A stretch of DNA of 52,485 nt, from positions 1 to 52,485 of IMG/VR virus record IMGVR_UViG_3300033145_000528; one strand, written 5' to 3'. The notes below the pieces were generated by a model, which was not told the origin of the DNA, did no database searches, and saw only the letters and a program-made list of their open reading frames with translations. The position numbers were made by a program, and so were the translations under genes. The DNA is from a virus. This document shows, piece by piece, positions 22,655 through 33,211 of the stretch. The number at the start of each line of letters is the position of its first letter. Position 1 is the stretch's first letter.

Positions 22655-25250
22655 TGTAGGGTCGGTACAAGGATATTTAAAGCTCAATACTACTGGATGG
22701 ACAAGTAGTATGGGGAGAGCTAATGCCTCACTGCAATCCTTATCTCGCTCATTCACACGATTCGGGGCAATGGCAGTTGGCTCTATCACACTGCTTACCC
22801 GCGAATACGGTAAATTTGACAAGGCTATACGGCATGCCACCAGTGTTAGTGAGCTAAGTGAGGCACAATTCAAAACAATGTCCAATATGGCGCTGGATGC
22901 CTCCATTAAATGGAATAAGGCTGCTACCGATACCGCACAGGCATTTTATTTTCTTGGGTCGGCGGGATTAACAGCTACCGAGCAAATGCAGGCATTTAAT
23001 GACACCATTATGCTATCACGAGCTATGGGAAGTGAATTGTCCATGACTGTCGAGGGATTGGTGGATATTGTTAGAGCATTCGGGTTGGAATTTGAGAATA
23101 CGGGTCATATTGCAGATATACTTGCCAAAACAATAGTAAGCTCCAATCAAAATTTCATGGACTTGGATAAGGCATTATCATATGCAGGCGCTACGGCTGC
23201 CTTTACCAATAACACGCTTGCCGAAACAACCGCTATGCTGGGTGTTATGGCTAACGCAGGCATAAAAGGCAGTATGGCGGGTACTGTGTTAAGGCGTGCT
23301 ATAGCTAACCTTATATCCCCTACTACAGAAATGCGGGATTTGATATATCGGCTGGGTTTGCACATATATGATACAACTGGGCAGATGAAGCCATTCATAG
23401 AAATTATAGGGGAAATAAGTGACAAAATGGCGGGCACAACCGAAGAGTTCCGCAATATGGTGTTTAAAGTGTTGTTTGGGGTTAGAGCTATTGGTGGGCA
23501 GATAGCACTGTTTAATTATGGCTCGAGAGCATTAAGACGGTATGCAGATGAGATAGAGAATGCTGGTGGGACTACGGAGCGTGTGGCAAAGAAACAAATG
23601 TTGGCATTCACGGAGCAATTAGGTCAATTATATAGGATAGCACAAAAACTGGCTATTATGCTCGGAGATACACTTGCATCATCATTGCTGAAAGTGATAG
23701 ACAGGATTAAATATAATATCAAGGCATTTGAGGATTATGTTAAAGTGAACACTAAAATAGTAGCGGAATCATTGAAGTGGGTAACGGTTTTGGGAGTATT
23801 ATCTTTGACAATCCCTCCACTGCTGCTTGTTATCACGGGGCTCACTAACCAATTCTTATTACTCACAAAAGCCATTGCTGGATCGGCATTAGCATTGGTA
23901 ACCAATCCCATTACGTGGCTTGTAGCGGCATTATATACATTAAGGGCTACTTTAATGAGTGATTTTTGGAAACAAGCATTGGAAAGTAAAATAATACCAT
24001 TCTTTGAAGACTTTGGCGATATAGGAGTACAAACTATTACCCAAATCATGTGGGAATTTTCATTATTACCGCAGTTTATTGGTAAAGTATTGAATAGAGT
24101 AAGTGATTACATAAAAGGTTCTGCAAATCAGGTTAAATTATATATAAAAGGCATAACGCATCTGGATATAGAAAGTCTGATACAGGCGGCTGGTATGAAT
24201 AAATATTTGCGTGAATTACTCTCAGGAGAACCAAAAGGGTTTATGGATGTGTTATTTGGTGGTGACGAGGAAGCACGCAAAGCATCATATCAAAGCTATG
24301 TGAATGACCTGAAAAACGTAGGAAAGGAGATAGTCTGGACAGGCAAAGACATTGTCAGCAACTTCGCAGAGACGATGGAGAAGGCAATCACGGAGGATAT
24401 TGGTAACTTGAGTAAATTATTGGCGGGACTTGCCAAGCATCTTCCTGCGCCATTTATGGCAGCTATAGAGGAGATAATAGAAGCAGTTGATGAACTTGGG
24501 AATATATACCGTATATTTATGGAAAAGCCGCCTGTATTGCCAGGCCTTGGAATACCTCCCGCACCAAGTGTTACGCCAGAGTTAACAGCCGCCTATGAAG
24601 AATATAAAGCACTTCTCATAGAGCAAATGAAGAAAGTGCAAGCCTCTATGAAACAACCATCTATATGGGCGGAAAGATGGGAAGAGGGGCTAAGAAAAGC
24701 GATATTTAATTTACGGAATTGGGAAGATGTATTTGCTGACGTGAATATGGGGATAAAAACTGGGTGGTCAGACACCATAAGCAGTTTTCTCAACGATACT
24801 TACATAGGAGCAAGGACATTTGAGAACCTTATAACCAATATGTTCACGACAGTATTACATAAGTTCAACGATTTTGTAGCAGAGGTGCTGGCAAGCGATT
24901 TGTGGTATGCTTTATTTGGTGGCGGTAAAACGATGGAGTTTGGTACTGCCACATTTCTCTTTGGGGGCAAAGTAGCCAAGAGCAGGCGGGATCCAGGTTG
25001 GTTACTTGACCTTCAGCGGACAATACCATATACTGCCCCATCGAAAGACTATTATACCCCGGAGCTATCCACTATGGGGTCACAAAAAGCTGCTGTAGGT
25101 AGTACGGTTATCAACATCACTAACAAAGGCACCCCAGTTACTTTGAAAGAAACCAGCCGTGTATTTGATGGTAGACGGTGGGTGATTAATGCGGTTATGA
25201 GTGAGCTTAATACAAATCCAGCATTTGCTAAGACGGTCAGAGGGGGATAA
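22635..25250 (+). CDS. Tail tape measure protein
   Basis: An up to 871-residue, largely helical protein with membrane-active segments in the middle (VLGVLSLTIPPLLLVITGL around 390) and a phage_tail-type domain with GSAGLTATEQMQAFN and KALSYAGATAAFTNN near residues 100-200. It sets tail length and assists DNA entry. Start is GTG at 22635 or, more like other tape measures (FNVGSVQGYL), GTG at 22647; both overlap the chaperone end. Confidence 0.9.
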   Translation: MVVRVFNVGSVQGYLKLNTTGWTSSMGRANASLQSLSRSFTRFGAMAVGSITLLTREYGKFDKAIRHATSVSELSEAQFKTMSNMALDASIKWNKAATDTAQAFYFLGSAGLTATEQMQAFNDTIMLSRAMGSELSMTVEGLVDIVRAFGLEFENTGHIADILAKTIVSSNQNFMDLDKALSYAGATAAFTNNTLAETTAMLGVMANAGIKGSMAGTVLRRAIANLISPTTEMRDLIYRLGLHIYDTTGQMKPFIEIIGEISDKMAGTTEEFRNMVFKVLFGVRAIGGQIALFNYGSRALRRYADEIENAGGTTERVAKKQMLAFTEQLGQLYRIAQKLAIMLGDTLASSLLKVIDRIKYNIKAFEDYVKVNTKIVAESLKWVTVLGVLSLTIPPLLLVITGLTNQFLLLTKAIAGSALALVTNPITWLVAALYTLRATLMSDFWKQALESKIIPFFEDFGDIGVQTITQIMWEFSLLPQFIGKVLNRVSDYIKGSANQVKLYIKGITHLDIESLIQAAGMNKYLRELLSGEPKGFMDVLFGGDEEARKASYQSYVNDLKNVGKEIVWTGKDIVSNFAETMEKAITEDIGNLSKLLAGLAKHLPAPFMAAIEEIIEAVDELGNIYRIFMEKPPVLPGLGIPPAPSVTPELTAAYEEYKALLIEQMKKVQASMKQPSIWAERWEEGLRKAIFNLRNWEDVFADVNMGIKTGWSDTISSFLNDTYIGARTFENLITNMFTTVLHKFNDFVAEVLASDLWYALFGGGKTMEFGTATFLFGGKVAKSRRDPGWLLDLQRTIPYTAPSKDYYTPELSTMGSQKAAVGSTVINITNKGTPVTLKETSRVFDGRRWVINAVMSELNTNPAFAKTVRGG

Positions 25251-25253
25251 GAG

Positions 25254-25628
25254 ATGGTAACATTCCCAACAATATATAGACATGGGACATTGGAGCAAGA
25301 ACCCATTGTGGAATACTTTGACGATACTATGGCACAAGACCCCGCAATCAGAAGCCGATCCGATGGCGGATATATAACTTCGCGGGCGAGGTTCACACGC
25401 ATAACACGGCGGTGGACAGTACGGTATGAATTTGTGTCAAAAGCTAACAAGGATATCATTCTATCATTCGAGAATGCCAGATTAGCCGGAGCAGAAAACT
25501 TCATATTCTCAAGACCGGATTATGCAACAGCTGTAAATGTTAGATTTCTCGGCCCAGTAACTTATACTCCCAGTACCCATGCTAACTTCCTATTCTGGAC
25601 TGTGGAATTTGTGTTGGAGCAGGTATGA
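25254..25628 (+). CDS. Minor tail protein, lambda gpM-like position
   Basis: A 124-residue beta-rich protein (RRWTVRYEFVSKANKDIILS) between tape measure and gpL-like protein, the usual place of gpM or DUF2460-type distal tail proteins. AAGAG lies just before the ATG. Its stop overlaps the next ATG. Confidence 0.65.
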   Translation: MVTFPTIYRHGTLEQEPIVEYFDDTMAQDPAIRSRSDGGYITSRARFTRITRRWTVRYEFVSKANKDIILSFENARLAGAENFIFSRPDYATAVNVRFLGPVTYTPSTHANFLFWTVEFVLEQV

Positions 25629-26602
25629 AAACATTAGATAATTCGTATATTACAGAACAACATAAGTTGGCTACATCTGGTGCGTGGATATGGCTACTGG
25701 AAATATCCGTAATAGGCACAAGTATGGTATTGAGATATACCAATAATAATAGTGCCGCTGGTTATATTACATGGAACGGCAATGACTATACCAATATGCC
25801 TTTTACGATGGACGATGTAAGTGCGTCATTGGAGGGTAAGTTTCCCGAATATAAATTACGGATAGAAGACTTATCACTTACTGGGGCTCTACGTACACAA
25901 GTACGAGCTACGGCAGGGCTTGTAGGGAGCATTGTACGGCTTCGTGTTGTACATTCTGCCCATTTAGAGCTTACCACACCAGCAATAGATGAGTCGGCAG
26001 AAGTATTGAGCTGTGAAGTCGACTTGAGTGCTGTAACGCTGACATTGGGCATTCCCAGTTTATTAAGTAGGCGGTTTCCTCGTGATAGATATTTACCCGG
26101 GTTCTGTAGACATAAGTTTGGGGGAGCATTATGCCAATATACGCAACCAACATCACCCGATGGCTCATTATATACAGCCACAAGCAACCACGTTATATTC
26201 ACACTCGACGTGGGGACGGTTGAAGGCTACCCAGTAAATAAAATATGGATGGAGAATGGAGATATTGTAAATAAGGTATTTATGTTTGCTGAGCCGCGGG
26301 GAGAACAGCGGGCATCTGGGAAGTGGGCATTAAGCAAAGACACGGGGTTTGTAATAAGTGGCTCGGTTTCCAACGATGGGTTCTTCGTAGCAGAGAACTA
26401 TTACGCCGTTACACCTACCACTGTTTATGTAAGAACAGCGGCAAAAGGTGGGCGTCCATTTACAGAGGAAACCGTACTTACCACAGTTACACTAACACTT
26501 GGTTATGACAATTGCGACCATACACTTGCCGCATGCAAACTACGGGATAATACGCAAAATTATGGTGGGAGTCCGGGCATCACAGGAGGGGTATATGGTT
26601 AA
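25625..26602 (+). CDS. Minor tail protein L-like (DUF2163/BR0599 type)
   Basis: A 325-residue protein with an N-terminal beta domain and a C-terminal Cys set: FCRHKFGGALCQY around residue 160 and YDNCDHTLAACKLRDN near the end, followed by NYGGSPGITGG. In lambda gpL the matching cysteines bind an iron-sulfur cluster; the four here are in comparable positions. Part of the tail tip, next to gpK- and gpJ-like proteins. Confidence 0.82.
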   Translation: MKTLDNSYITEQHKLATSGAWIWLLEISVIGTSMVLRYTNNNSAAGYITWNGNDYTNMPFTMDDVSASLEGKFPEYKLRIEDLSLTGALRTQVRATAGLVGSIVRLRVVHSAHLELTTPAIDESAEVLSCEVDLSAVTLTLGIPSLLSRRFPRDRYLPGFCRHKFGGALCQYTQPTSPDGSLYTATSNHVIFTLDVGTVEGYPVNKIWMENGDIVNKVFMFAEPRGEQRASGKWALSKDTGFVISGSVSNDGFFVAENYYAVTPTTVYVRTAAKGGRPFTEETVLTTVTLTLGYDNCDHTLAACKLRDNTQNYGGSPGITGGVYG

Positions 26603-26996
26603 TGTTAGCCACTTTGTGGGAACGCCCTTTGTGAATGGTGGAAGAAATAAAACATCGGGACTCGATTGCTGGGGGCTTGTTATGGAAGTGTTTAAGGAAT
26701 GTGGGATACAATTACCAGACTTCAGGGTTAATGCATTTGCTTCATCTAAAATAGACGAACTTGCCCATGAGGCAATAGGATTCTCACCATGGGAAGAAGT
26801 GTATAGTCCACAGGACGAAGATGCACCATTGGTCGTGTTGATGCGTATACACCCAAGTTTGATTGCGCATGCTGGGGCATACATAGGTAATAATAGGATT
26901 ATACATACTATGGAAGGCACAAACGCCGTCATATCAAGGGTTTCAAGGTTAAAAAGTCGTATTGTGGGGTATTATAGATATGTTCAAAATAACTAA
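26595..26996 (+). CDS. NlpC/P60 cysteine peptidase, lambda gpK-like
   Basis: A 133-residue peptidase with catalytic Cys25 in SGLDCWGLV, His92 in AHAGAYIG and a third polar residue at His104. The fold cleaves peptidoglycan peptide links and sits in the tail tip to help DNA entry. The start at 26595 follows AGGAGG and overlaps the gpL-like stop (ATGGTTAA). Confidence 0.85.
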   Translation: MVNVSHFVGTPFVNGGRNKTSGLDCWGLVMEVFKECGIQLPDFRVNAFASSKIDELAHEAIGFSPWEEVYSPQDEDAPLVVLMRIHPSLIAHAGAYIGNNRIIHTMEGTNAVISRVSRLKSRIVGYYRYVQNN

Positions 26997-29900
26997 TATA
27001 CTTAATCCACTTACTGGCGGAGCTACTACAACAGAATATAAGTTGGAAAAGGGCGAACCATTATCAACATACATGGGATATAGGGAAGAGTGTGTGGTTA
27101 TGTATAATGGGGGGATAATTAGCTTGCCTGTGGATGAGATATTTCCTGCCGAGAACGATGAATATTTGGTCATGCCTATACCAACTGGAGGGGATGAAGG
27201 AACATGGCGGTCACTGGGGCAAATAATGGGAACAGCCACAAGTTTCATACCGGGCGCCTGGATATTACCCCTTACATTCGCGGGAGCCAACCTACTCTTC
27301 TACTTCCTACGAGAAAAGGACAAAGACCTATCCACATCCCCATCTTATTCATGGCAGCACAGAGGCAATCCATCAGCTGCACATGGCTCGGCAATGCCAA
27401 TCATTTACGGTAAGGCAAGAATTAGACCAGTATTGAAGAATCGTTACGTGAAGATAGATGGGGACAGACAAAAATTGTATGCCCTATATTCTATTGCAGC
27501 ACACAGGGTTGATGAAAGGACAGATGTATATACGTATGCGCAATTTGTACATGAAATAGGGGTACGTGGGACTGCAGCGCTGTACGGTGTGGAATATTCT
27601 ATGCCAGTCGCTTATGGCGAGTTACCCGCAGTACCGGGTGCAACACTCTTCCACCCAACCACATATAAAAATGGCATACCGGGACACGGCATGGCATCAT
27701 TCTATAACGATATTGTGATAAACGGGCGGTCAATATCAACTTATGGCGATGATGTACAATGGGAGACACGACCCGGGCTGGCTGCACAAACTATTATTAC
27801 GGGGTTTGAAGCAACGTACAGTAACATCCCAGCAGATATAGAACTTTATTTAGAAGCACCAGAGGTAAGCATGGATGCAGTAAATTTAGTGTATAGTGCT
27901 GAGTCTGGCAGGATAAAATGGAGCGCCCACACAATAAAATTCAATGGAATAGAAGTTGATATAGTAAAGGGCAGTCGTGCTGTAGAGTTCGACCATGATT
28001 ATTACCTTCATTACCGCCCAACCATATCAGCTAATAGATACTATACATCAGATAATGTTGTACCAAGTAGTGTAGATAGTTATATAATAGCGAAGTTCCA
28101 AGTAGCGCCAGCCAGTGATAAATTTCACGTGTCAGATCGCGCTATTTATGACAGGGATACATATAAAGAGTTGCCATCTGGTAGCAATTGGATTTACCCA
28201 GTTACACTAATTCAAAACGCACACAATATAGAACTTACACTCACACTCCCGCATGGGCTATTCACCGCTGCTGCGGGGGAGAATATAATGGACGGTGAGT
28301 GTAGGATATTCGCTCAGTACAGGGTAGAAAATACAGATACATGGACTAATTTTGATTTCAATTTTGCGGAGTCAGTAGACCACTCCAGAAACTATGCAAA
28401 TAATATAAACGCCGGTATAATAACCAGAGTAACCACCAAACCCATAAATCTCTCTATAAGGGCTGTGCCAGAGACGGAACCGCTTACTTACGGGGCAAAT
28501 TACGAAATGCGGGTGGCTGCCAGCTCTACATCATTAGTGAAATTAGTTAATGTAGCAAAAATAGTTTATGGGGAAGAGGACGCCAATGGTAAAAGACAAG
28601 GATTCACGTATCCCGGTGAACCATTACTTGGTATTAAAGCTCTGGCATCTGGACAAATCAGCAGTGACCTTGACGTACAGGTAGATGTGGAAAGAAGTAA
28701 AGTATGGGTGTGGAATACACGCCTCGCAAAAATACTTACCACAGTCAAGATAACACTTTATGCAACCACTAACTACATTCGTATTAAAGGTTGGTATGGG
28801 GACTGGGACGACTTTCAGGTAGGGCAGCTTATTATGATTAGTGGTGCGGTATTAAATAATGGGGTAAACAATGGTATGTATAAAATTAAAGATAAAGCGG
28901 CAAATATGCCCGCTGGTTATCACATTCTATACCTTGATAGTGATTATAGCACTATTACGATTAATGAAAATGGCGCCATGACTACGCGGATGACACTTGC
29001 TCAGGGTTGGGTGCAGGGTGATGCGAATATTCATGCATGGGCTGTTTACGATATATTGGTAAACGGGTATTACAATAGTGATACTGGCTTTTGCCATCCC
29101 ACGTACCCCTACGCAGGGAATGAAAATGGAGAAGCGGTATATGGCTGCGGAGTCAATCCTGCCTACATTGATTACGAGTCATTTAGGGAGTGGGCAGAGT
29201 ACACAGGGTATGATGGCCTCAAGTACGAGTTAAACATCGTTTTTGATACGTTTATGACAGCGTGGGACGCTATTCTACGTATATGTCAGGAAGGTAGGGG
29301 GATTGTTTATCCAGTTGGTACTAAAATCTACGCTATGGCATATCGGGATAGTGATCCTGTACAGTTATTTACTATGGGTAATATTCACGCAGATACGTTC
29401 GCACAAAAGTATATGGAGTCAAGGCAACGAGCTAACATGCTTGAAGTTAAGTATTGGGATGAGGAACGTAATTACGAGGAGACAGTATTGGCTGCAAGGA
29501 CGGAAAATTGGGATAGTGATGCAAGTCTTAACAAGCCAACCAGCATAACACTATATGGTACTACGAATTATAGTCAGGCATATCAGACTGCCCGATTTAC
29601 CATGCTCATGGAAGAATTGCTTAATAATATTATAACATTTGGCGTAGATGTGGATTCATTAGCTTCACAGGTTGGAGATGTGGTGGAAGTAGGGCATGAC
29701 GTATTGGGAACTGGAAGCAGTGGAAGAATAGTATCATATACTGATTTGAGTGGTTCAACCAATAGCGTTACACTGGACCGTACTGTAACCGCCGCTGTTG
29801 GGGATGTGCTACAGGTTAAACACTCGGACGGCACCATCGAGTCTAATACTGTTGATGCGGCCACTACCTCAGCCACATTACACTTTGCTACAGCATGGAC

Positions 29901-30405
29901 CACGGCTCCTGCCCTTCACGATATATATTCGCTCGGTACACCACAAAAATACCGTATCATAGAAATAAGCAGGACGGATGAACTCATGCGAACCCTGACT
30001 CTTATGCAGTATGATGAGAATGCGTATATTACAATATCAGATGATGATAATGATGGGGAGTTCTCGCTGCCTAAACTTGTACCGCCAAGCACATCAGTAG
30101 GGGATGTGGCTAATATACTTAATCTTGCGTCTAATGTCAAACTACAGGAAGTCGTATCAAGGAACAGAACGACGGGCGAATATGAGCCGAGTGTGGTTGT
30201 AACATTTGATTCTATGCCGCCGCCAGCCCCCAGAGGCACGTGGGAGATATATGTTCGGGATGTAGATGCAAGCGATATTAATTGGAAAGGTACATGGGAG
30301 GACAATACGGTCTATGACACCCATGAGAAGGTAGAATTGAATGGTAAGACATTTATAAGCTTGAGTGATAACAATACGACTACACCATTTAAAGTAGGAG
30401 ATTGA
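26980..30405 (+). CDS. Tail tip/host specificity protein, gpJ-like with gpI-like N-terminus
   Basis: A 1141-residue protein. The N-terminal ~120 residues carry a hydrophobic SFIPGAWILPLTFAGANLLF stretch as in gpI-type assembly proteins; the rest is gpJ-like with YAQFVHEIG, IIYGKARIRPVL and a C-terminal part that contacts the receptor. A module with KWSAHTIKFNG (~residue 310) is related to one in the protein at 33208. ATG 26980 is preferred to TTG 26962. It overlaps the peptidase gene by 17 nt. Confidence 0.85.
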   Translation: MFKITNILNPLTGGATTTEYKLEKGEPLSTYMGYREECVVMYNGGIISLPVDEIFPAENDEYLVMPIPTGGDEGTWRSLGQIMGTATSFIPGAWILPLTFAGANLLFYFLREKDKDLSTSPSYSWQHRGNPSAAHGSAMPIIYGKARIRPVLKNRYVKIDGDRQKLYALYSIAAHRVDERTDVYTYAQFVHEIGVRGTAALYGVEYSMPVAYGELPAVPGATLFHPTTYKNGIPGHGMASFYNDIVINGRSISTYGDDVQWETRPGLAAQTIITGFEATYSNIPADIELYLEAPEVSMDAVNLVYSAESGRIKWSAHTIKFNGIEVDIVKGSRAVEFDHDYYLHYRPTISANRYYTSDNVVPSSVDSYIIAKFQVAPASDKFHVSDRAIYDRDTYKELPSGSNWIYPVTLIQNAHNIELTLTLPHGLFTAAAGENIMDGECRIFAQYRVENTDTWTNFDFNFAESVDHSRNYANNINAGIITRVTTKPINLSIRAVPETEPLTYGANYEMRVAASSTSLVKLVNVAKIVYGEEDANGKRQGFTYPGEPLLGIKALASGQISSDLDVQVDVERSKVWVWNTRLAKILTTVKITLYATTNYIRIKGWYGDWDDFQVGQLIMISGAVLNNGVNNGMYKIKDKAANMPAGYHILYLDSDYSTITINENGAMTTRMTLAQGWVQGDANIHAWAVYDILVNGYYNSDTGFCHPTYPYAGNENGEAVYGCGVNPAYIDYESFREWAEYTGYDGLKYELNIVFDTFMTAWDAILRICQEGRGIVYPVGTKIYAMAYRDSDPVQLFTMGNIHADTFAQKYMESRQRANMLEVKYWDEERNYEETVLAARTENWDSDASLNKPTSITLYGTTNYSQAYQTARFTMLMEELLNNIITFGVDVDSLASQVGDVVEVGHDVLGTGSSGRIVSYTDLSGSTNSVTLDRTVTAAVGDVLQVKHSDGTIESNTVDAATTSATLHFATAWTTAPALHDIYSLGTPQKYRIIEISRTDELMRTLTLMQYDENAYITISDDDNDGEFSLPKLVPPSTSVGDVANILNLASNVKLQEVVSRNRTTGEYEPSVVVTFDSMPPPAPRGTWEIYVRDVDASDINWKGTWEDNTVYDTHEKVELNGKTFISLSDNNTTTPFKVGD

Positions 30406-30406
30406 G

Positions 30407-30964
30407 ATGAATAACCAGATTAGGAAGAAGTTTGTTGTGTGGTTAAGGAGAAAACACCCTGGTACACTTATAAAGATAAGGGATTTTATACTGTATCTTG
30501 TGAGTGCTATGGGAGTAGTGCCTATGAGTGCCACACTCGGGGTAAGGGTGCTGCGAAAAGATGGCACAGTGGAAGATAAGGGGATAGTGAGCACGCACGA
30601 GGTTACGGACGCATTTGTGGCGTATCTTGTAGACTCATTGCAGGGGACAGAAGCCGATTGGATCAATTTTAAGTATCATGATAGCGGTGAAGACGCCACT
30701 GCAGAAGACCCATCTGATACGGCACTTGGTACGCCGTGTGGGGAAGCCAGAGATACTGGTACGCAGATTGAAGGAGCTGCTAACATCTACAAGTCGGTTG
30801 CCACCCATACCTATGCCGGTACATTTGCCATAGTGGAGCATGGACTGTTTAATGCTTCGGCCAACGGCACACTTATGGATAGGTCGGTGTTTAGCGTTAT
30901 CAATGTAAATTCTGGGGATAAGGTGGAATTCACGTACCAATTGACTTGTAACTCGGGAGGATGA
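30407..30964 (+). CDS. Tail-associated protein (probable fibre base)
   Basis: A 185-residue protein with a basic, partly hydrophobic N-terminus (KIRDFILYLVSAMGVV) and then RVLRKDGTVEDKGIVSTHEVTDAF-like sequence around residues 47-70 (written here only as a landmark), a pattern common in phage proteins encoded after gpJ. The single base between the previous stop and this ATG suggests coupling. Confidence 0.6.
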   Translation: MNNQIRKKFVVWLRRKHPGTLIKIRDFILYLVSAMGVVPMSATLGVRVLRKDGTVEDKGIVSTHEVTDAFVAYLVDSLQGTEADWINFKYHDSGEDATAEDPSDTALGTPCGEARDTGTQIEGAANIYKSVATHTYAGTFAIVEHGLFNASANGTLMDRSVFSVINVNSGDKVEFTYQLTCNSGG

Positions 30965-30969
30965 CCAAT

Positions 30970-32733
30970 ATGAGAAAATTACTATTATGTATATTGTTAT
31001 TGTTTTTGGTTGTGCCTGTTACGTCCTACGGGCAGTCGGGTTATACACTGCGTTCATTCTCCGCCAACATGGATTCATTACAAAGCGGGTTGACTGGTAA
31101 TATATCCGCAGAGAATTTAAGGGACGCTATTGCTTCATTGTGGAAAGGGGATTTGCCAGATAGCATCGACTTATTACTGAATTCTGCCAGAAACGAGTTT
31201 ACTATAGGTAATTTTGGAAACACAACGATTACAACGCTTGACAGTCTTGGCATCGGGACGGCAACTCCTGAAGCGAAGTTGCATGTTTCAGGTGGTGTGG
31301 GTTTGTATGACAGTGATAGAAGCATAACTTCTTTGCATCACATAGTAGACAAGAAGTATGTGGATGAAGCCGTAACTGCACTGGGGGCAAGGTATTATAT
31401 GCTCGACACTAACTCTGGAACAGCAGATTACAAACTCTGCTCCCTGACTCCGTCTGCTGGTGCGGAACAGGACACAAGCATGACATCTCTGTCGAATGAT
31501 GATTATATTCTCGGCTGGATTTCTCCAAACGCTAATGAACCAGAAAAGCTGATAACTGGAGTTTACAACTGGCGATTTTATGCCGAGAAAACAGCCGGCA
31601 CGGAAACGTTAAGACTATATTGGAAATTGGTTGAGCGGAAAAGCGATACTTCAGAGGTTATTGTTGGAACTTCCGTTGTTAGCAACGAGGTAACATCTGG
31701 CAAGAACTCGTATATCATTCCCCTAACCATATCGGCAGACCATGATTTAGCAAGTGATAGTTATGTTGTGGGAAAACTTTATGCTGATGTGTCTGGAAGT
31801 GGTTCAGCACCGAGTATTACTTTGTATTATGAGGGAAATTCTACTTCTCACTGGGATATACCCGTTAACACAGAGATACTTGACGGCAGGTATGTTAATG
31901 CTGATGGCGATACGATGACTGGTGCGTTGACTGTGCTTAATAATATACAGGCAATAAAATCTGGTGTAACAGGATTTATAAAAGTTGGTTCGGATGATGC
32001 GGAAAGTGGGGCATTTTATGCTTATGGTGATGACGCCAACATTGGTGGGCAATTAGTGTTATGGAACTCTCTGAATGAAGATACCAATTACGAATATTAT
32101 GATTTCTGGTCAAACGGTGACCAGCTCGATATGACAGCAGGGGGTAATGATATAGTTACATTCTATGGGAATGGCAATTTCACAATAACAGGTACAACCG
32201 CAACCAAAGCCTCTGGTACAACATGGGCAGAAGCATCTGACATACGTATTAAGCAAAATATCGCTGACATACAAGACGGATTAGAGAAATTACGCAACAT
32301 ACGACCCGTGAGCTTTAATTATACAGAAAAATGGGTAGATAATAACCCAGCTCTTGATACCACTACTCTACATCGGGGATTTGTGGCTGATGAACTGGAA
32401 ACCACACTTCCAAAATCCGTTGGGGTCATACCGAAAATATATAAGACAATTAAACAAGCAGTACTGGATTCAACAGGGAAAGTTATTGAGCCTGAAGTCC
32501 GTGAACTCCAATACACCGATTTAAAAACAATTACAACGCATGATGTAAATGTACTGGCAATCGCAGCTATCAAAGAACTTGATACCAAAGTTCAGGAGCT
32601 TGAAGAAAGAATAGAGATATTGGAAGCAAATCAAAAAGAAACATCATACACCCCAATAGCCCTTATGGTGGGGACTGGAGTGCTGGCAGGTTTAGCTGGA
32701 CTTTACAAACGGAGAAAATCCAACAATGCCTAA
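30970..32733 (+). CDS. Tail-fibre-type protein with S74 chaperone domain, signal peptide and C-terminal membrane anchor
   Basis: A 587-residue protein. It begins MRKLLLCILLLFLVVPVTSY, a convincing Sec signal peptide, continues into beta-rich repeats (GIGTATPEAKLHVSGG), and carries a C-terminal intramolecular chaperone (Peptidase_S74) starting at Ser423 in SDIRIKQNI, the expected self-cleavage point. The end is a transmembrane segment and KRRK. Start 30970 has GGGAGG 9 nt upstream; ATG 30961 lies right against it. A signal peptide on a virion fibre is odd; the protein may be exported instead, or captured from a host surface gene. Confidence 0.75.
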   Translation: MRKLLLCILLLFLVVPVTSYGQSGYTLRSFSANMDSLQSGLTGNISAENLRDAIASLWKGDLPDSIDLLLNSARNEFTIGNFGNTTITTLDSLGIGTATPEAKLHVSGGVGLYDSDRSITSLHHIVDKKYVDEAVTALGARYYMLDTNSGTADYKLCSLTPSAGAEQDTSMTSLSNDDYILGWISPNANEPEKLITGVYNWRFYAEKTAGTETLRLYWKLVERKSDTSEVIVGTSVVSNEVTSGKNSYIIPLTISADHDLASDSYVVGKLYADVSGSGSAPSITLYYEGNSTSHWDIPVNTEILDGRYVNADGDTMTGALTVLNNIQAIKSGVTGFIKVGSDDAESGAFYAYGDDANIGGQLVLWNSLNEDTNYEYYDFWSNGDQLDMTAGGNDIVTFYGNGNFTITGTTATKASGTTWAEASDIRIKQNIADIQDGLEKLRNIRPVSFNYTEKWVDNNPALDTTTLHRGFVADELETTLPKSVGVIPKIYKTIKQAVLDSTGKVIEPEVRELQYTDLKTITTHDVNVLAIAAIKELDTKVQELEERIEILEANQKETSYTPIALMVGTGVLAGLAGLYKRRKSNNA

Positions 32734-33211
32734 TGGCAGCTTTGACAGTAGTTTTGACAGTAGTTTTGAAAAAGGTGCATCACAGGCTGTAGGGGGTACG
32801 TTATCCTTCTCTGGGGATGTTGCCAGAGCATTGACTATGTATAGGGCATTTGATGGCACACTCACCCCATCTGGTGTACTAACAAAAGGCATGTATGAAG
32901 CATTTGGCGGCTCAATCTCCCCCAATGGTACGCTATCCGCTGCCATAACTATTATCCAAGCCCTCTGTGGCACGTTGGATCTTGACGGGGCATTATCGGG
33001 TCATAACCCAGATTGGCTACTTATTGACGAGGACTTAATGTGGATGGGTGAATGGTCAGCCACCCACAGTTACGATATTGACGACGTAGTTCTGCACAAA
33101 TACGGTAACGAATGGCACGTGTTTGTGAGCAAGGTGGGACATAATGTAGGGAATGCGCCAAATTCATCAGCAGTACAATGGCACAGGCTTTATCAGGAGC
33201 AATTATTATGA
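32726..33211 (+). CDS. Repeat-bearing virion protein with carbohydrate-binding-like end
   Basis: A 161-residue protein opening with a tandem FDSSFDSSFE, then four ~18-20-residue repeats built on A-x-x-G-T/S-L-x-x-x-G (GGTLSFSG, DGTLTPSG, GGSISPNG, CGTLDLDG). The end, W..THSYDIDDVVLHKYG and later QWHRL, resembles the small chitin/cellulose-binding CBM5/12 type. It may be a receptor-binding or spacer part. Overlaps the fibre gene by 8 nt. Confidence 0.6.
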   Translation: MPNGSFDSSFDSSFEKGASQAVGGTLSFSGDVARALTMYRAFDGTLTPSGVLTKGMYEAFGGSISPNGTLSAAITIIQALCGTLDLDGALSGHNPDWLLIDEDLMWMGEWSATHSYDIDDVVLHKYGNEWHVFVSKVGHNVGNAPNSSAVQWHRLYQEQLL

